Assembly: GCF_025567385.1 (NCBI RefSeq)
Contig: NZ_JAOQJU010000017.1
Span: 1-64,000 of the forward strand
Direction: 5' to 3'
Length of the DNA: 64,000 nucleotides
DNA from: Claveliimonas acetigenes
GTDB taxonomy: Bacteria > Bacillota > Clostridia > Lachnospirales > Lachnospiraceae
The notes below the pieces were generated by a model, which did not search any database, was not told the origin of the DNA, and saw only the letters and a list, made by a program, of their open reading frames with translations. Positions 20,040 to 29,058 of the stretch are shown here, piece by piece (position 1 is the stretch's first letter; each line of letters begins with the position of its first letter). The position numbers and the translations under genes are program-made.

Positions 20040-23000
20040 TTACTTTACGAGTCTTTTTCTCTCCAAAATGACCGCTCCCAATACAAACATACTGCATACA
20101 AGGAGTGCTGCCCATCCGAACATCGGACTGGTATCTCCGGTCTTCACACTGGATGCAGAAGAAAGAGAACCGCCGCTCTTTAAGGAAGAGCCGCTTCCAC
20201 TTCCAAGCGAACTTCCATTTCCAAGAGAGCTTCCGCCTCCAAGACTGGAGCCGCCGCTAAGAGAGCTTCCGCCGCTAAGACCATTTCCACCGGATGGAGT
20301 TGGCGTCGGATCCGGATCCGGCTCTATAAATGACGGATCGTCCTCTGTTGCGGACTTCAATGTACTCCAGTCAAGTTTTAAGAATACCGGCTGGGTTCCC
20401 GTTCCCTCAGAAATACTGTCCATAATCGGCACGAATACCTGGAGCGGTACGTATCCGTCTTCCAGAGCCTCCGGGATCAACTCAAAGGTCACAACGTCCG
20501 GGTAATTGGTGCCGAAGCTGTCGCTTACCAGCGTACCGTCTGTATTCTTCTGATAAGAATCTACGGTCACATCCGCAAGTGAACCAACAGGATTTCCATA
20601 GCCATCCAGCGTATATCCGGTGGTAAAATATTTCAACTGACTCAGATAGCCAAGCTGTTGTCCTACCGTCAGCCCCTTAAAGTCCATTGTAATATAATAT
20701 TTTCCGTCCTTAACAGTCAGCTTCATGGTATGATTAATCGCCTCGTTTGACATAGACGCTGTCACCTTGTCAATCTTCACCATAGAACCGGTAACAGAAT
20801 ATACGCCGTCTTCCAGATTGCGGATGTCAAGCCCTGTGCTTCCGCCTCCGTTATTATTTCCATCACCGTTTCCTCCATTATTGCTTCCATTTCCTCCATT
20901 GGTGCCATTTCCGGTCGTCTTCTGCTCCAGATTCAGCATTGCCTCTACCAGCTTAGAAGCCTGCTCATCCACCTGTTCCTGTGTTGCGTTTTCATTATCA
21001 TATACTGCCTCCGCAGTAAAGATTGCCCACTTCAACGCCTGAATCGATTCTGCTGTGTAAATACTCTCACGCCCGGACATATTTGCCGCCGTAATCAACA
21101 GATCGTGTAAGCCGTCTTTGCGCACCTGGGAAGCCTCTACCTGCACAAGATTTTCCGTAAGATAATTCAGGATCCTTGTCTGCGCATCGGTATCCTCCTG
21201 TGATGCAGCCTCATCCTCATACACCGCAAAAGCCTTATCATATGCAGACTTTAACGCCTCCAGGGAAGCCGCCGTATAATTCCCGGTATCCTCAAGATAT
21301 GTCCGGGCATTGGCAAGCGCCTGCTCAAGCTCCGTCTTATCAGCTCCAATTCTCACAAGATTACGGATCGCCGACTCAATGTTCGTAACACAACGGTTAA
21401 TCTGCGTCTGTGTTGCCGTATCGTCATCATATACACGCTGTGCCGTTTCTCTTGCCTGCTGTAAGGTATTTCTGGAAATCTCTGTGTAAGTTACATTTGT
21501 TGCATTCAGGTAGCTGTCTGCTTCCTCAATCGCTTCTTTCAGAGCATTTTTATCCGTTTTTACCTGCTCCTTCGTCATCGCATCTACTGCTGCCTGAAGC
21601 GCCGCCAACGTATTGTCCACTGCTTTCTGATCTACATTCATATTATCAACAACATCCTGCGCAGCGGCGATACTCTTTAAGAGCGCGTCATAGACTGCAT
21701 CCGAAGCATTGCCCTGGGTCAATTCCTTCGCCTGCCCGATCAGTTTCTCAAGCACTTCTTTATCCGTCTCAATGCCGGAAATCTGTTCCCGGCTGTCCCA
21801 GTCAAGCTGCAATTTCGCATACTGGCGTCCGCTTCCCTGATTGATCGCCTCCATAACCGGAACATACACCTGTACCCAGATCTCATTGTCGCCCAGTTCT
21901 ACCGGAATGTTCATAATATGCGGATAAAGCTTTCCTTTGACATTCGCATCCGTTCCGGTTTCCGGGTGATTATATACATCGTAGGTGTCTTCATAGTAAG
22001 ACTCTATATTTGCCGCAACTGGCGTCTCTCCCGACGGCATCTGGTAACCGCTCTCTCCGCCTTCCCAGCCAGGGAAGTAATAGAGTTCTGCCAGATATCC
22101 GGTGAAATCCGTCGCTCCGAGACTTGTCGTCAGCGGACCAAATTCCATACGCAGTGTTGCTTTTGTCTCTCCCGTCTCTTCATCCGTCTTCACAACAACC
22201 TGCATTGGCTTTTTCAGTGCTGCATTTCCCATAGAAGCCTGATCTGAAGATGCGTGCCAGATACGACCGTCGATGGTGTAAATCCCGTCATAAACCACGT
22301 TATCCTGTGCCTTCTGGATCAGCGCCTCCGCCGCTTTCTGCAGGAGAAGGATCTGTTTATCCACATCACTCTGGGATGCCCCTGCATCAGTCAGCACAGA
22401 CTGCGCGGATGCAATCGCCGCCTCAAAGGAAGCGATACTTGCCTCCGTATATCCGGCTGTATCCAGTGCCTTCGCTTCTTCAATAAGACTGTTTAATACA
22501 CTCTTATCTACGGAACCGTTCAGATTACTGATTGCCGCATTCAGTGCGTTTGCCGCGTCATCCGCATCCTTCTGTGAAGCATTTTCATCAGCCAGCACGC
22601 CGCCTGCTGCCGCGATTACCGCCTGAAGGTTATCCCAACCCGGATAATTTGCATCATTCGTTATCTTAACCGCCTCATCATACGCTTCCTGAAGCACACC
22701 CTTATCTGCTTTCTCTACAAGTCCTTCCATCGCTGCATTCAGTTTCAGAAGCTGTTCGTCCACTTCCTGTGAGGTCACATCTTCTTTCTCAAGCAGAGTT
22801 TTTGCCGTTGTCACTTCCTCCGCAAGAGTACTCCAGCTCTTCGGTGTATACAGGCTTTCCTCTTTCTGCTCCGCAGATGCAATTGCTGTCTGAAGCGCTT
22901 TCAGGCTGATGTCTATCACCAGATTACTGATTGCCGCGTTCAGCACGTCTGTCTGCGTGTCCGCTTCCGTCTGCAATGCTACAGGGTCATTTACAACCTT

Positions 23001-26000
23001 CACCGCCTCTGCCACTGCTTTCTGAAGCGCTTCGACTGCCGCCTTGTTATATTGTTCTGGCTTCTCTGCCGCTTCTTTTAGCTTTTCCTGAGCAGATGCA
23101 ACAGCCTCTTCCAGTTCCGTCTTATCCACCGTCTGCTTCTCGAATCCGGCAAGCGTCAGCAGACCGGACTGTTCTTTTCCCTCTGCATCTGTATATTTTA
23201 CAGAAACAGAATCTGACATAGCTGGAATCGAAAGTACCGCCCTTGTAACGACCTCACTTCCATCCTCTTCTTCCATCTCCAGTTCCGCCGCGACATACGC
23301 TTTCTTCTCAAGGTCATAATAAGCAAAATCCTTTATATTCTGTACATTGAGATAAATGTCCGCGCCGCCATCTTCTTTTACAAGAACTCTCGTCCCTGTT
23401 ACAACGTCCGTGTCTGCCACTGTACCGTTTGCCGTATAGATTCCGGCATCTAACACCAGCGTATCTGGAGTCTCCAGATTATCTACCGCCGTTCTGAGCG
23501 TCTGGTAAGCCTTCGTCATGCTGTCCGGCTTGGCCTTTTCATCCTGATATACTTCCACTGCATCATCATAGGCGCTTTCTACTTCTGCCCAGGAATCCGC
23601 CGTATAATCCTCCTGAATTGCTGTCTCTGCGATCTGGATCATCTCAGAGAGCGCATCCCGTATCGGAACATCCGGCGTAGTATCAGAGATTTTTGTCGCT
23701 CCCGCCCAGTCTATCGTCAGCCATGCATCCTGTTCAAAATTGCCTCCGCCAATAGCATCCATAATCGGAACTTTGAATCTTGCCGGCCACTGTGCCGCGT
23801 CACTTGGCAGATCTATGTATCCGGTTTTCGGATAATAATTCAAAGTATCTTTATTGAAATCGTCTGTCAGATAACTATCGTCGCTGTTCCTGTAATATGA
23901 AGTAAATACAACCGGAATAATATTTCCACTAAGCGTTCCGTTCGGCTTCGTCTCATCCGAGTCATAAAGCCACATCTTCGTCATATATGAGGTGAGCTCC
24001 AGTTGTTCCACCTCCGTAAAATTCAGATAGATTGTCTTTACGCCGTCTTTTACAACTAAGGTCGCGTCATCTCCCAGACACCGGCTTGCCATAGACAACT
24101 GTCCTTCAATAGACCAGTGATATACAGAAATCGGAACCGAGTAGGTACCATCTTCCAGATTTTCTCCTGTTGTGCTGATATCTTTTATCTCATACAGCGC
24201 ATACCACCCTAAGTTCTGTGTCTCTATCACAAAATAATGGCTGCCATCCTCTTCTGTTTCTAAGGTTCCATCCACTACCGGATCGTATCCATAACCCGGA
24301 AAATATCCAAATAACTGCACTTTCTTCTCGTTCCATGATTCCGGTATCTTGAACTTCATCTGAACCGGCTTGGACATATTCAGGCTCTCTGAGCCATCCG
24401 GATACTGTACGCTCCATTTGTACATATAGATATTCTTATAAGAAGTTCCCAGATTATTGTGGATCACCGAATACGGATCTTCTACTGTAGACGGATCATC
24501 AACAATCTCACTCACGCTTAATTTCGCAGTTTTCGGAACCGTCTCTGTCGTCGTTACAATCTTACTTCCCGTTGTCGTTTCCACCAGTTCAATTCCTTCA
24601 ATATCTGCTGCCTTGGGATATAAGACGAAACAATACCCGTGAGAAGTATCTTCCTCGTGATTTGTCTCCTTCAGATAAAACATCCTTCCAAAAACAACAT
24701 CTTTCAGACTGCTCAGGTCAAAGTTCACGCAAAAACTGTTATTCTGAATCTCCACAATCTCATCTTCGTCATTTTCTCTGTACCCTATGGTATATCTTCC
24801 GTCCGGCAGCCCGTCAAACGACACAACCGCCTGAGCTGTATCTCCCTCCACATTCCATGGAAGTGTTTCCGGGATATAGTCGTCTGTATCCATCCTGTCT
24901 GTCCGCCCCAAAAGTGACCAGGATATCTCTTTTGCTTCCTTATAATCCGCCAGATCAATCTTTTGAGCCGCCCATTCGTTAAAATCCAGAAACTCTAATT
25001 GAGCGTATGCATTTATAATAGAATACCCATACCAGAACAGATAATCTGCGGACAGATCCTCTACCGTAAACGTCACGTCATACGTGTTGCGATCATCCAC
25101 CAGAGTTTTGGAAACCTCTTTCCAGTATTTATCTTCCTCTTCCAATTCGCCTCGCTCTTCTGCCGCCTCCTGATCGATCCAGTCTTTCATTCCCGTATGC
25201 TTCGCCCATGTATAATTCTTGTCAAACATCTTCGTGCCCTCGTAGTATTCCTCCTTCAGCACTCCGAAGCCTAACAACCGATCAGCAAAATGAATCCTCA
25301 TTGTAATTTCATACTTTCCATCCTGGACATGAAGCAGCGCTCTGTTGCCGCCCCTTGGGTCCCTTCCGAGAAAATTACCCGAACAAAAACTGCCGGTAAG
25401 CGTTTTCTCTTCGTTATTGTAGGTCTGAAACGGCAAGATATAATAGCCGTCTTCCAACGCAAAATCCGAATCTGGATCGTCTCCTCCTTCTACCGGAACC
25501 AGCCCGTCTACCAGGGACTGTAATCTTGATGTCATCATCGACGCATATTTTCCCAGTTGCGTTGCATCAACAATCTGTTCCCTCTCGGATATCAACTCAT
25601 TCCAGCTCGCTTCCGTATACAGAGACGAATCCATCGCGTCTATGTTATCCAGCAGATTCATCAGTTCTACAATATCTTCGGTATAGATCTGCGCACTGAC
25701 CGTCACATCTGACGCGGGCATGATAAATGCATGGTCATCAATCGGTACTTCGTTTCCGTCTCCGTCTGTCACAGTCCACGCATACAATGCATATCCTTCT
25801 TCCGGTTCTGCACTTAAGGAAATCTTATCCCCTACTGCCGCAGTGGTCTTATCTGCACGGATGATTCCATTATCCGTCTTATTTATGTTGACTTTATATT
25901 CCGCCGGAACCAGCGCATCTACCAGGGACTGCAATCTTGTCGTCATCATCGACGCATATTTCCCCAGCTGCGTCGCATCATAGATCTGCTCTCTCTCCGA

Positions 26001-26825
26001 AATCAGCGCATTCCAGCTTGCTTCTGAATACAGCGAAGCATCCATTGCGTCTATCTCATCCAGCAGATTCATCAGTTCTACAATATCTTCAGTATAGATC
26101 TGTGCGCTGACCGTCACATCTGACGCTGGCATGGTAAATGTATTGTCATCAACTGACACTTTGTTTCCTTCCCCGTCTGTCACAGTCCACGCATACAATG
26201 CATATCCTTCTGTCAGCTCTGCGCTCAAGGACACGATATCTCCTACTGCCGCAGTTTCCTGATTTGCGCGGATCGTTCCATTCTCCACTTCATTTACCAT
26301 AACCCGATATGCCGCCGGAATCAGTTCGCCAATCAAATCCCGAAGTCCCGACGCCACCATAGAAGCATATGGACCTGTTTCTGTCGGTTCTATAATCGAC
26401 CGCCTTGCCTCTTCCAATGCACTCCAGCTTTCCTCTGTATACTGTGCCGGATCCATTGCATCTATCATATCCAGCAGATTCATCAAGTCTACAATATCTT
26501 CGGTATAGATCTGCGCGCTGACTGTCACGTCTGACGACGGCATGATAAATGCATCGTCCTCTACAGGCACTTCTTTTTCATCTCCGTCTGTCACAGTCCA
26601 CGCATACAACCGGTATCCGTCCTCCGGCACAAGTTCTAAGGATACCTGCTCACCTTCTGCCGCATCCGTCTTGTCTGCGGTAATTGTTCCATTTTCCACT
26701 TTACTTACTGTAATCTTGTATTTTGCCGGATCCGCGGCAAATACGCCCTGAAAACTTCCGGCACACATACAGATTACAAGCAGTAATGTCAGAAAACACT
26801 TCGCTTTTTTCATAATACGTCCCAT
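20040..26825 (-). CDS. Giant NEAT/FIVAR surface haem receptor
   Basis: 2261-residue surface protein. ATG 26825 follows GGAGG with 7 nt spacing; signal peptide to about 31. Three tandem modules of a beta domain (NGTI...DGYRLYAWTVTDG type) plus a helical unit span 35-445. NEAT-like domains follow at about 450-635, 885-1050, 1508-1683 and 1997-2160, with a more diverged one near 1122-1225; between them lie many FIVAR modules. The tail is G/S/N-rich with SLGGGSSLG-type repeats, then KTGDTSP, a membrane helix and a basic end. The VKTGD motif is like a sortase signal but lacks the proline. Likely captures haem or haemoproteins and hands haem to the Shp-like protein, as Shr does in S. pyogenes. Several NEAT units lack the usual YxxxY but carry paired methionines. 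Confidence 0.9.
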   Translation of the reverse strand: MGRIMKKAKCFLTLLLVICMCAGSFQGVFAADPAKYKITVSKVENGTITADKTDAAEGEQVSLELVPEDGYRLYAWTVTDGDEKEVPVEDDAFIMPSSDVTVSAQIYTEDIVDLMNLLDMIDAMDPAQYTEESWSALEEARRSIIEPTETGPYASMVASGLRDLIGELIPAAYRVMVNEVENGTIRANQETAAVGDIVSLSAELTEGYALYAWTVTDGEGNKVSVDDNTFTMPASDVTVSAQIYTEDIVELMNLLDEIDAMDASLYSEASWNALISEREQIYDATQLGKYASMMTTRLQSLVDALVPAEYKVNINKTDNGIIRADKTTAAVGDKISLSAEPEEGYALYAWTVTDGDGNEVPIDDHAFIMPASDVTVSAQIYTEDIVELMNLLDNIDAMDSSLYTEASWNELISEREQIVDATQLGKYASMMTSRLQSLVDGLVPVEGGDDPDSDFALEDGYYILPFQTYNNEEKTLTGSFCSGNFLGRDPRGGNRALLHVQDGKYEITMRIHFADRLLGFGVLKEEYYEGTKMFDKNYTWAKHTGMKDWIDQEAAEERGELEEEDKYWKEVSKTLVDDRNTYDVTFTVEDLSADYLFWYGYSIINAYAQLEFLDFNEWAAQKIDLADYKEAKEISWSLLGRTDRMDTDDYIPETLPWNVEGDTAQAVVSFDGLPDGRYTIGYRENDEDEIVEIQNNSFCVNFDLSSLKDVVFGRMFYLKETNHEEDTSHGYCFVLYPKAADIEGIELVETTTGSKIVTTTETVPKTAKLSVSEIVDDPSTVEDPYSVIHNNLGTSYKNIYMYKWSVQYPDGSESLNMSKPVQMKFKIPESWNEKKVQLFGYFPGYGYDPVVDGTLETEEDGSHYFVIETQNLGWYALYEIKDISTTGENLEDGTYSVPISVYHWSIEGQLSMASRCLGDDATLVVKDGVKTIYLNFTEVEQLELTSYMTKMWLYDSDETKPNGTLSGNIIPVVFTSYYRNSDDSYLTDDFNKDTLNYYPKTGYIDLPSDAAQWPARFKVPIMDAIGGGNFEQDAWLTIDWAGATKISDTTPDVPIRDALSEMIQIAETAIQEDYTADSWAEVESAYDDAVEVYQDEKAKPDSMTKAYQTLRTAVDNLETPDTLVLDAGIYTANGTVADTDVVTGTRVLVKEDGGADIYLNVQNIKDFAYYDLEKKAYVAAELEMEEEDGSEVVTRAVLSIPAMSDSVSVKYTDAEGKEQSGLLTLAGFEKQTVDKTELEEAVASAQEKLKEAAEKPEQYNKAAVEALQKAVAEAVKVVNDPVALQTEADTQTDVLNAAISNLVIDISLKALQTAIASAEQKEESLYTPKSWSTLAEEVTTAKTLLEKEDVTSQEVDEQLLKLNAAMEGLVEKADKGVLQEAYDEAVKITNDANYPGWDNLQAVIAAAGGVLADENASQKDADDAANALNAAISNLNGSVDKSVLNSLIEEAKALDTAGYTEASIASFEAAIASAQSVLTDAGASQSDVDKQILLLQKAAEALIQKAQDNVVYDGIYTIDGRIWHASSDQASMGNAALKKPMQVVVKTDEETGETKATLRMEFGPLTTSLGATDFTGYLAELYYFPGWEGGESGYQMPSGETPVAANIESYYEDTYDVYNHPETGTDANVKGKLYPHIMNIPVELGDNEIWVQVYVPVMEAINQGSGRQYAKLQLDWDSREQISGIETDKEVLEKLIGQAKELTQGNASDAVYDALLKSIAAAQDVVDNMNVDQKAVDNTLAALQAAVDAMTKEQVKTDKNALKEAIEEADSYLNATNVTYTEISRNTLQQARETAQRVYDDDTATQTQINRCVTNIESAIRNLVRIGADKTELEQALANARTYLEDTGNYTAASLEALKSAYDKAFAVYEDEAASQEDTDAQTRILNYLTENLVQVEASQVRKDGLHDLLITAANMSGRESIYTAESIQALKWAIFTAEAVYDNENATQEQVDEQASKLVEAMLNLEQKTTGNGTNGGNGSNNGGNGDGNNNGGGSTGLDIRNLEDGVYSVTGSMVKIDKVTASMSNEAINHTMKLTVKDGKYYITMDFKGLTVGQQLGYLSQLKYFTTGYTLDGYGNPVGSLADVTVDSYQKNTDGTLVSDSFGTNYPDVVTFELIPEALEDGYVPLQVFVPIMDSISEGTGTQPVFLKLDWSTLKSATEDDPSFIEPDPDPTPTPSGGNGLSGGSSLSGGSSLGGGSSLGNGSSLGSGSGSSLKSGGSLSSASSVKTGDTSPMFGWAALLVCSMFVLGAVILERKRLVK

Positions 26826-26955
26826 TGATATTCCTCCACTCTCCTTCTGATCCTATGACCTTATTTTTGCGGTAGTTTTGCAAAACTTTAATTTCTTTTA
26901 TCTAATCTTTGTAATTTTATAGAACAAAAGTTTTACGCAACTAACTCATAATCAA

Positions 26956-26984
26956 TTTATACTATCTGCCATATTTATTGTCAA
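26956..26984 (-). promoter_or_regulatory. Promoter of the NEAT haem operon with AGTTAGTT box
   Basis: On the minus strand TTGACA (26979-26984), 17 nt, TATAAA (26956-26961). The sequence GAGTTAGTT at 26938-26946 lies just downstream of the -10; the same nine bases lie downstream of the DtxR-like gene promoter at 28971-28979, so it may be a shared operator. Confidence 0.75.
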
Positions 26985-26996
26985 TTTTATTTTTTC

Positions 26997-27019
26997 AAAT
27001 GACAATCATATTGTCATTT
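26997..27019. promoter_or_regulatory. Perfect 10-3-10 palindrome upstream of the NEAT promoter
   Basis: AAATGACAAT, CAT, ATTGTCATTT: perfect dyad 12 nt upstream of the -35 box of the NEAT operon. A further half-site (ATTGTCA) overlaps that -35. The shape is right for a dimeric regulator such as the neighbouring DtxR-like proteins or Fur; the 3-nt centre differs from the classic Fur 7-1-7 box. Confidence 0.65.
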
Positions 27020-27116
27020 ATGCAAAATCAATAAAACCGCGTATTTTCAAAGGATTTCCAGAGAATGCCAAGAAAACCAAACTGGTTTATCGAGAAAAAT
27101 AGTCAACTTGATTTTT

Positions 27117-27148
27117 CTAAAAAACAGGACTGGGAACCTGTTTTTTAG
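27117..27148 (-). terminator. Terminator after the DtxR-like regulator pair
   Basis: Perfect 12-bp stem CTAAAAAACAGG / CCTGTTTTTTAG with an 8-nt loop; on the minus strand the 3' arm carries the T6 run. It separates the regulator genes from the NEAT operon, which has its own promoter. Confidence 0.75.
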
Positions 27149-27178
27149 ATTCTCAGCCCATAAGAATAACTTTAATTT

Positions 27179-28018
27179 TTATAATGTAAAATAAAGCATT
27201 GCCGTACTTTCCGGCATGTGGCTCATTCCCACACTGCAGGTAACCGTAACTGCAAGCATTCCCTCGATCCGCCCGTTTTTTTCTCGATGGAAGCGGCAGA
27301 TTTCAAGAGGAATGCGGATCTTCCCTTCCTGAATCTCTACCTCTTTGAGATTTCCATGGTAAATATACCGCAAGGAGGACAGATGCCCTTTCATAGCTCT
27401 TCCGCTGATACGGGAATTTGCTTTCATATTCCGAAGCCGCAGTTCGAGAAAGCTTTTCCCTTCCTCCTGCAAAAGCTTCCCCGGTTTTTCAAATCCCCGA
27501 TTTGCCATGGACAGTGTTGTATGCCTGCCCTCTGCGCCGTCAATCCGATGCAGTGAAAACTGGACGTCGCACTCGCCGTACTGCATAATTTCATTCAGAT
27601 AACTCCAGGAGTTTTCTTCCGACTGTTTCACGGAAAATTCTTTTTGTTTTTCCTGATATCCCCGCACCATTGCCGACAATGTATAGGAATCCGTATTTTC
27701 AATCAGTGAAGCAATATTTTCCCGAAGTTCGTACTCCGGTATGCCAACCTCCAACAGATATTCCTCAAGGCCTTCTATCAGATCGCGGTATCCGTTAAGC
27801 CACGCTTTCCCGGACTCTGTCAGCCGGGAATCCTCCGTCATATATCCCCATTCCTGACACTGTTTAAAAAAATAATTTACCGCATTGTGCTTCACGCCGC
27901 AGATTTCCGCTACCGCCGCCTTATCTCCCCAGTTTCCTCCCAGCTTTTCCCATTCAATCAAATATTGAAGCTGAAGAAGTGTAGGGCGTCTTTTTTCCTT
28001 TTCGCTGCTTTTCTTCAT
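27179..28018 (-). CDS. Atypical DtxR-like regulator, second paralogue
   Basis: 279 residues. ATG 28018 is chosen because GAGGG is 9 nt upstream; ATG 28054, overlapping the previous gene, is the alternative. N-terminal winged helix (LLQLQYLIEWEKL...AAVAEICGVKHNAVNYFFKQ), then a segment (LTESGKAWLNGYRDLIEGLEEYLLEVG) laid out like the DtxR dimerisation helix but without the usual histidine/cysteine metal ligands, so metal sensing is doubtful. The C-terminal half (about 130-279) is beta-rich and matches nothing I know; it seems related to that of the upstream paralogue. Likely controls the haem locus together with it, perhaps responding to haem or another ligand. Confidence 0.65.
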   Translation of the reverse strand: MKKSSEKEKRRPTLLQLQYLIEWEKLGGNWGDKAAVAEICGVKHNAVNYFFKQCQEWGYMTEDSRLTESGKAWLNGYRDLIEGLEEYLLEVGIPEYELRENIASLIENTDSYTLSAMVRGYQEKQKEFSVKQSEENSWSYLNEIMQYGECDVQFSLHRIDGAEGRHTTLSMANRGFEKPGKLLQEEGKSFLELRLRNMKANSRISGRAMKGHLSSLRYIYHGNLKEVEIQEGKIRIPLEICRFHREKNGRIEGMLAVTVTCSVGMSHMPESTAMLYFTL

Positions 28019-28040
28019 CTCACTGTCCCTCTTCATCCTA

Positions 28041-28883
28041 TCATATTCTAACATTAAATTCTCTACAGTCTATGTCCTCCGGAATCCTTCCATCCTCTGT
28101 AAATGCAAGGATTCCGAGTCCTTTCATTACCGGAATCGCCGGACTGGTCGTATAATCAAAACAGGCAGCAGAAATCCTGAATCCCTCTTTTGTACGCTCC
28201 GCCGTCTTCCATTCTACTCTGGTTTTATACCAAAGAGTAATTTCTGCAGAATACATTTCACTCTTCGGTCTCAGGTAAAAGCAGCACCCTTCTTTCTTTA
28301 CCTCCAAAACTGCCTCCGGCATAAAATCATAATATTCTCTGGAAAGAATAGCCGGACGCCTCCTTTCCATATAGTAAATCCCCATGCTTACCTCGTAATT
28401 TCCCGGCTCATACAGCGCCCGGGGATCCATGTAGTGAATCGTACGCTCAAAGGTATCCCCATATTTCAGGAAATTGCTGATCCCGCCGATTCCCTTTTTA
28501 CTGATGAGGTGCTCAATCCGACAGGCGTCTTCCTGTGCCTCTCTTTCGTCCATATCTGCAACCATCTGCAGGAACTGAGTCAGGCACTGATGCCTGGCAA
28601 TACACTCCGCACCCTGTATCCTGCCAAACTCCGTCAGACGGAGCGGCTCCTCCCTCTCCGTCTCCTCCAGATATCCATGCTGCACCATTCGCTTTGTCAA
28701 AGTCCTCAACTCGCGTCTGCTGACAGCAAGTTCCCGGGCAATTTCCCGAGGTTCCAGCTCTCTCGCATCCCTCCACCACTGGTAGAGCGTCTCCAGCAGA
28801 TCTTCCTCCATTTCTTCTCTGGAGCAAGGGATGTTCTGGCCGATTGTTCCTCTGAATTCCTTTGTCTTCTCGTCAAATCTCAT
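28041..28883 (-). CDS. DtxR-family regulator with novel C-terminal domain
   Basis: 280 residues; ATG 28883 has AAAGGG 9 nt upstream, so TTG 28892 is not used. Winged helix at about 25-85 (EPREIARELAVSRRELRTLTKRM), followed by a DtxR/MntR-type dimerisation segment (ECIARHQCLTQFLQMV...EDACRIEHLIS, about 92-130) that keeps the H, C, E, D and H positions typical of metal-dependent repressors. Residues 135-280 form a beta-rich domain unlike the SH3-like or FeoA domain of DtxR. It is co-transcribed with the second regulator and sits just upstream of the haem operon. Likely an iron- or haem-responsive repressor of that locus. Confidence 0.75.
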   Translation of the reverse strand: MRFDEKTKEFRGTIGQNIPCSREEMEEDLLETLYQWWRDARELEPREIARELAVSRRELRTLTKRMVQHGYLEETEREEPLRLTEFGRIQGAECIARHQCLTQFLQMVADMDEREAQEDACRIEHLISKKGIGGISNFLKYGDTFERTIHYMDPRALYEPGNYEVSMGIYYMERRRPAILSREYYDFMPEAVLEVKKEGCCFYLRPKSEMYSAEITLWYKTRVEWKTAERTKEGFRISAACFDYTTSPAIPVMKGLGILAFTEDGRIPEDIDCREFNVRI

Positions 28884-28978
28884 ATCGCACAACCCTTTCG
28901 GCTATTTTACCCATCTGCCGGCCACTCACTGTCTGTTGTCTGTGAACCACACGCAACCAATTAGATAAAACTAACTCG

Positions 28979-29007
28979 ATTGTACAAAACAAAAATTATT
29001 TTGTCAA
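28979..29007 (-). promoter_or_regulatory. Promoter of the DtxR-like regulator pair
   Basis: Near-consensus TTGACA (29002-29007), 17 nt, TACAAT (28979-28984) on the minus strand. GAGTTAGTT follows directly after the -10, as at the NEAT promoter, suggesting autoregulation. Confidence 0.8.
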
Positions 29008-29058
29008 CCGAAAAACTCTATTCCATGTTATAATGGAGAAGAAAGGAAATGACATAGC

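Noticed and set aside
26997..27019. Classical Fur box
   Set aside because: The dyad is 10-3-10 with TGACAAT arms, not the 7-1-7 TGATAAT arrangement, so I list it only as a regulator dyad of unknown owner.
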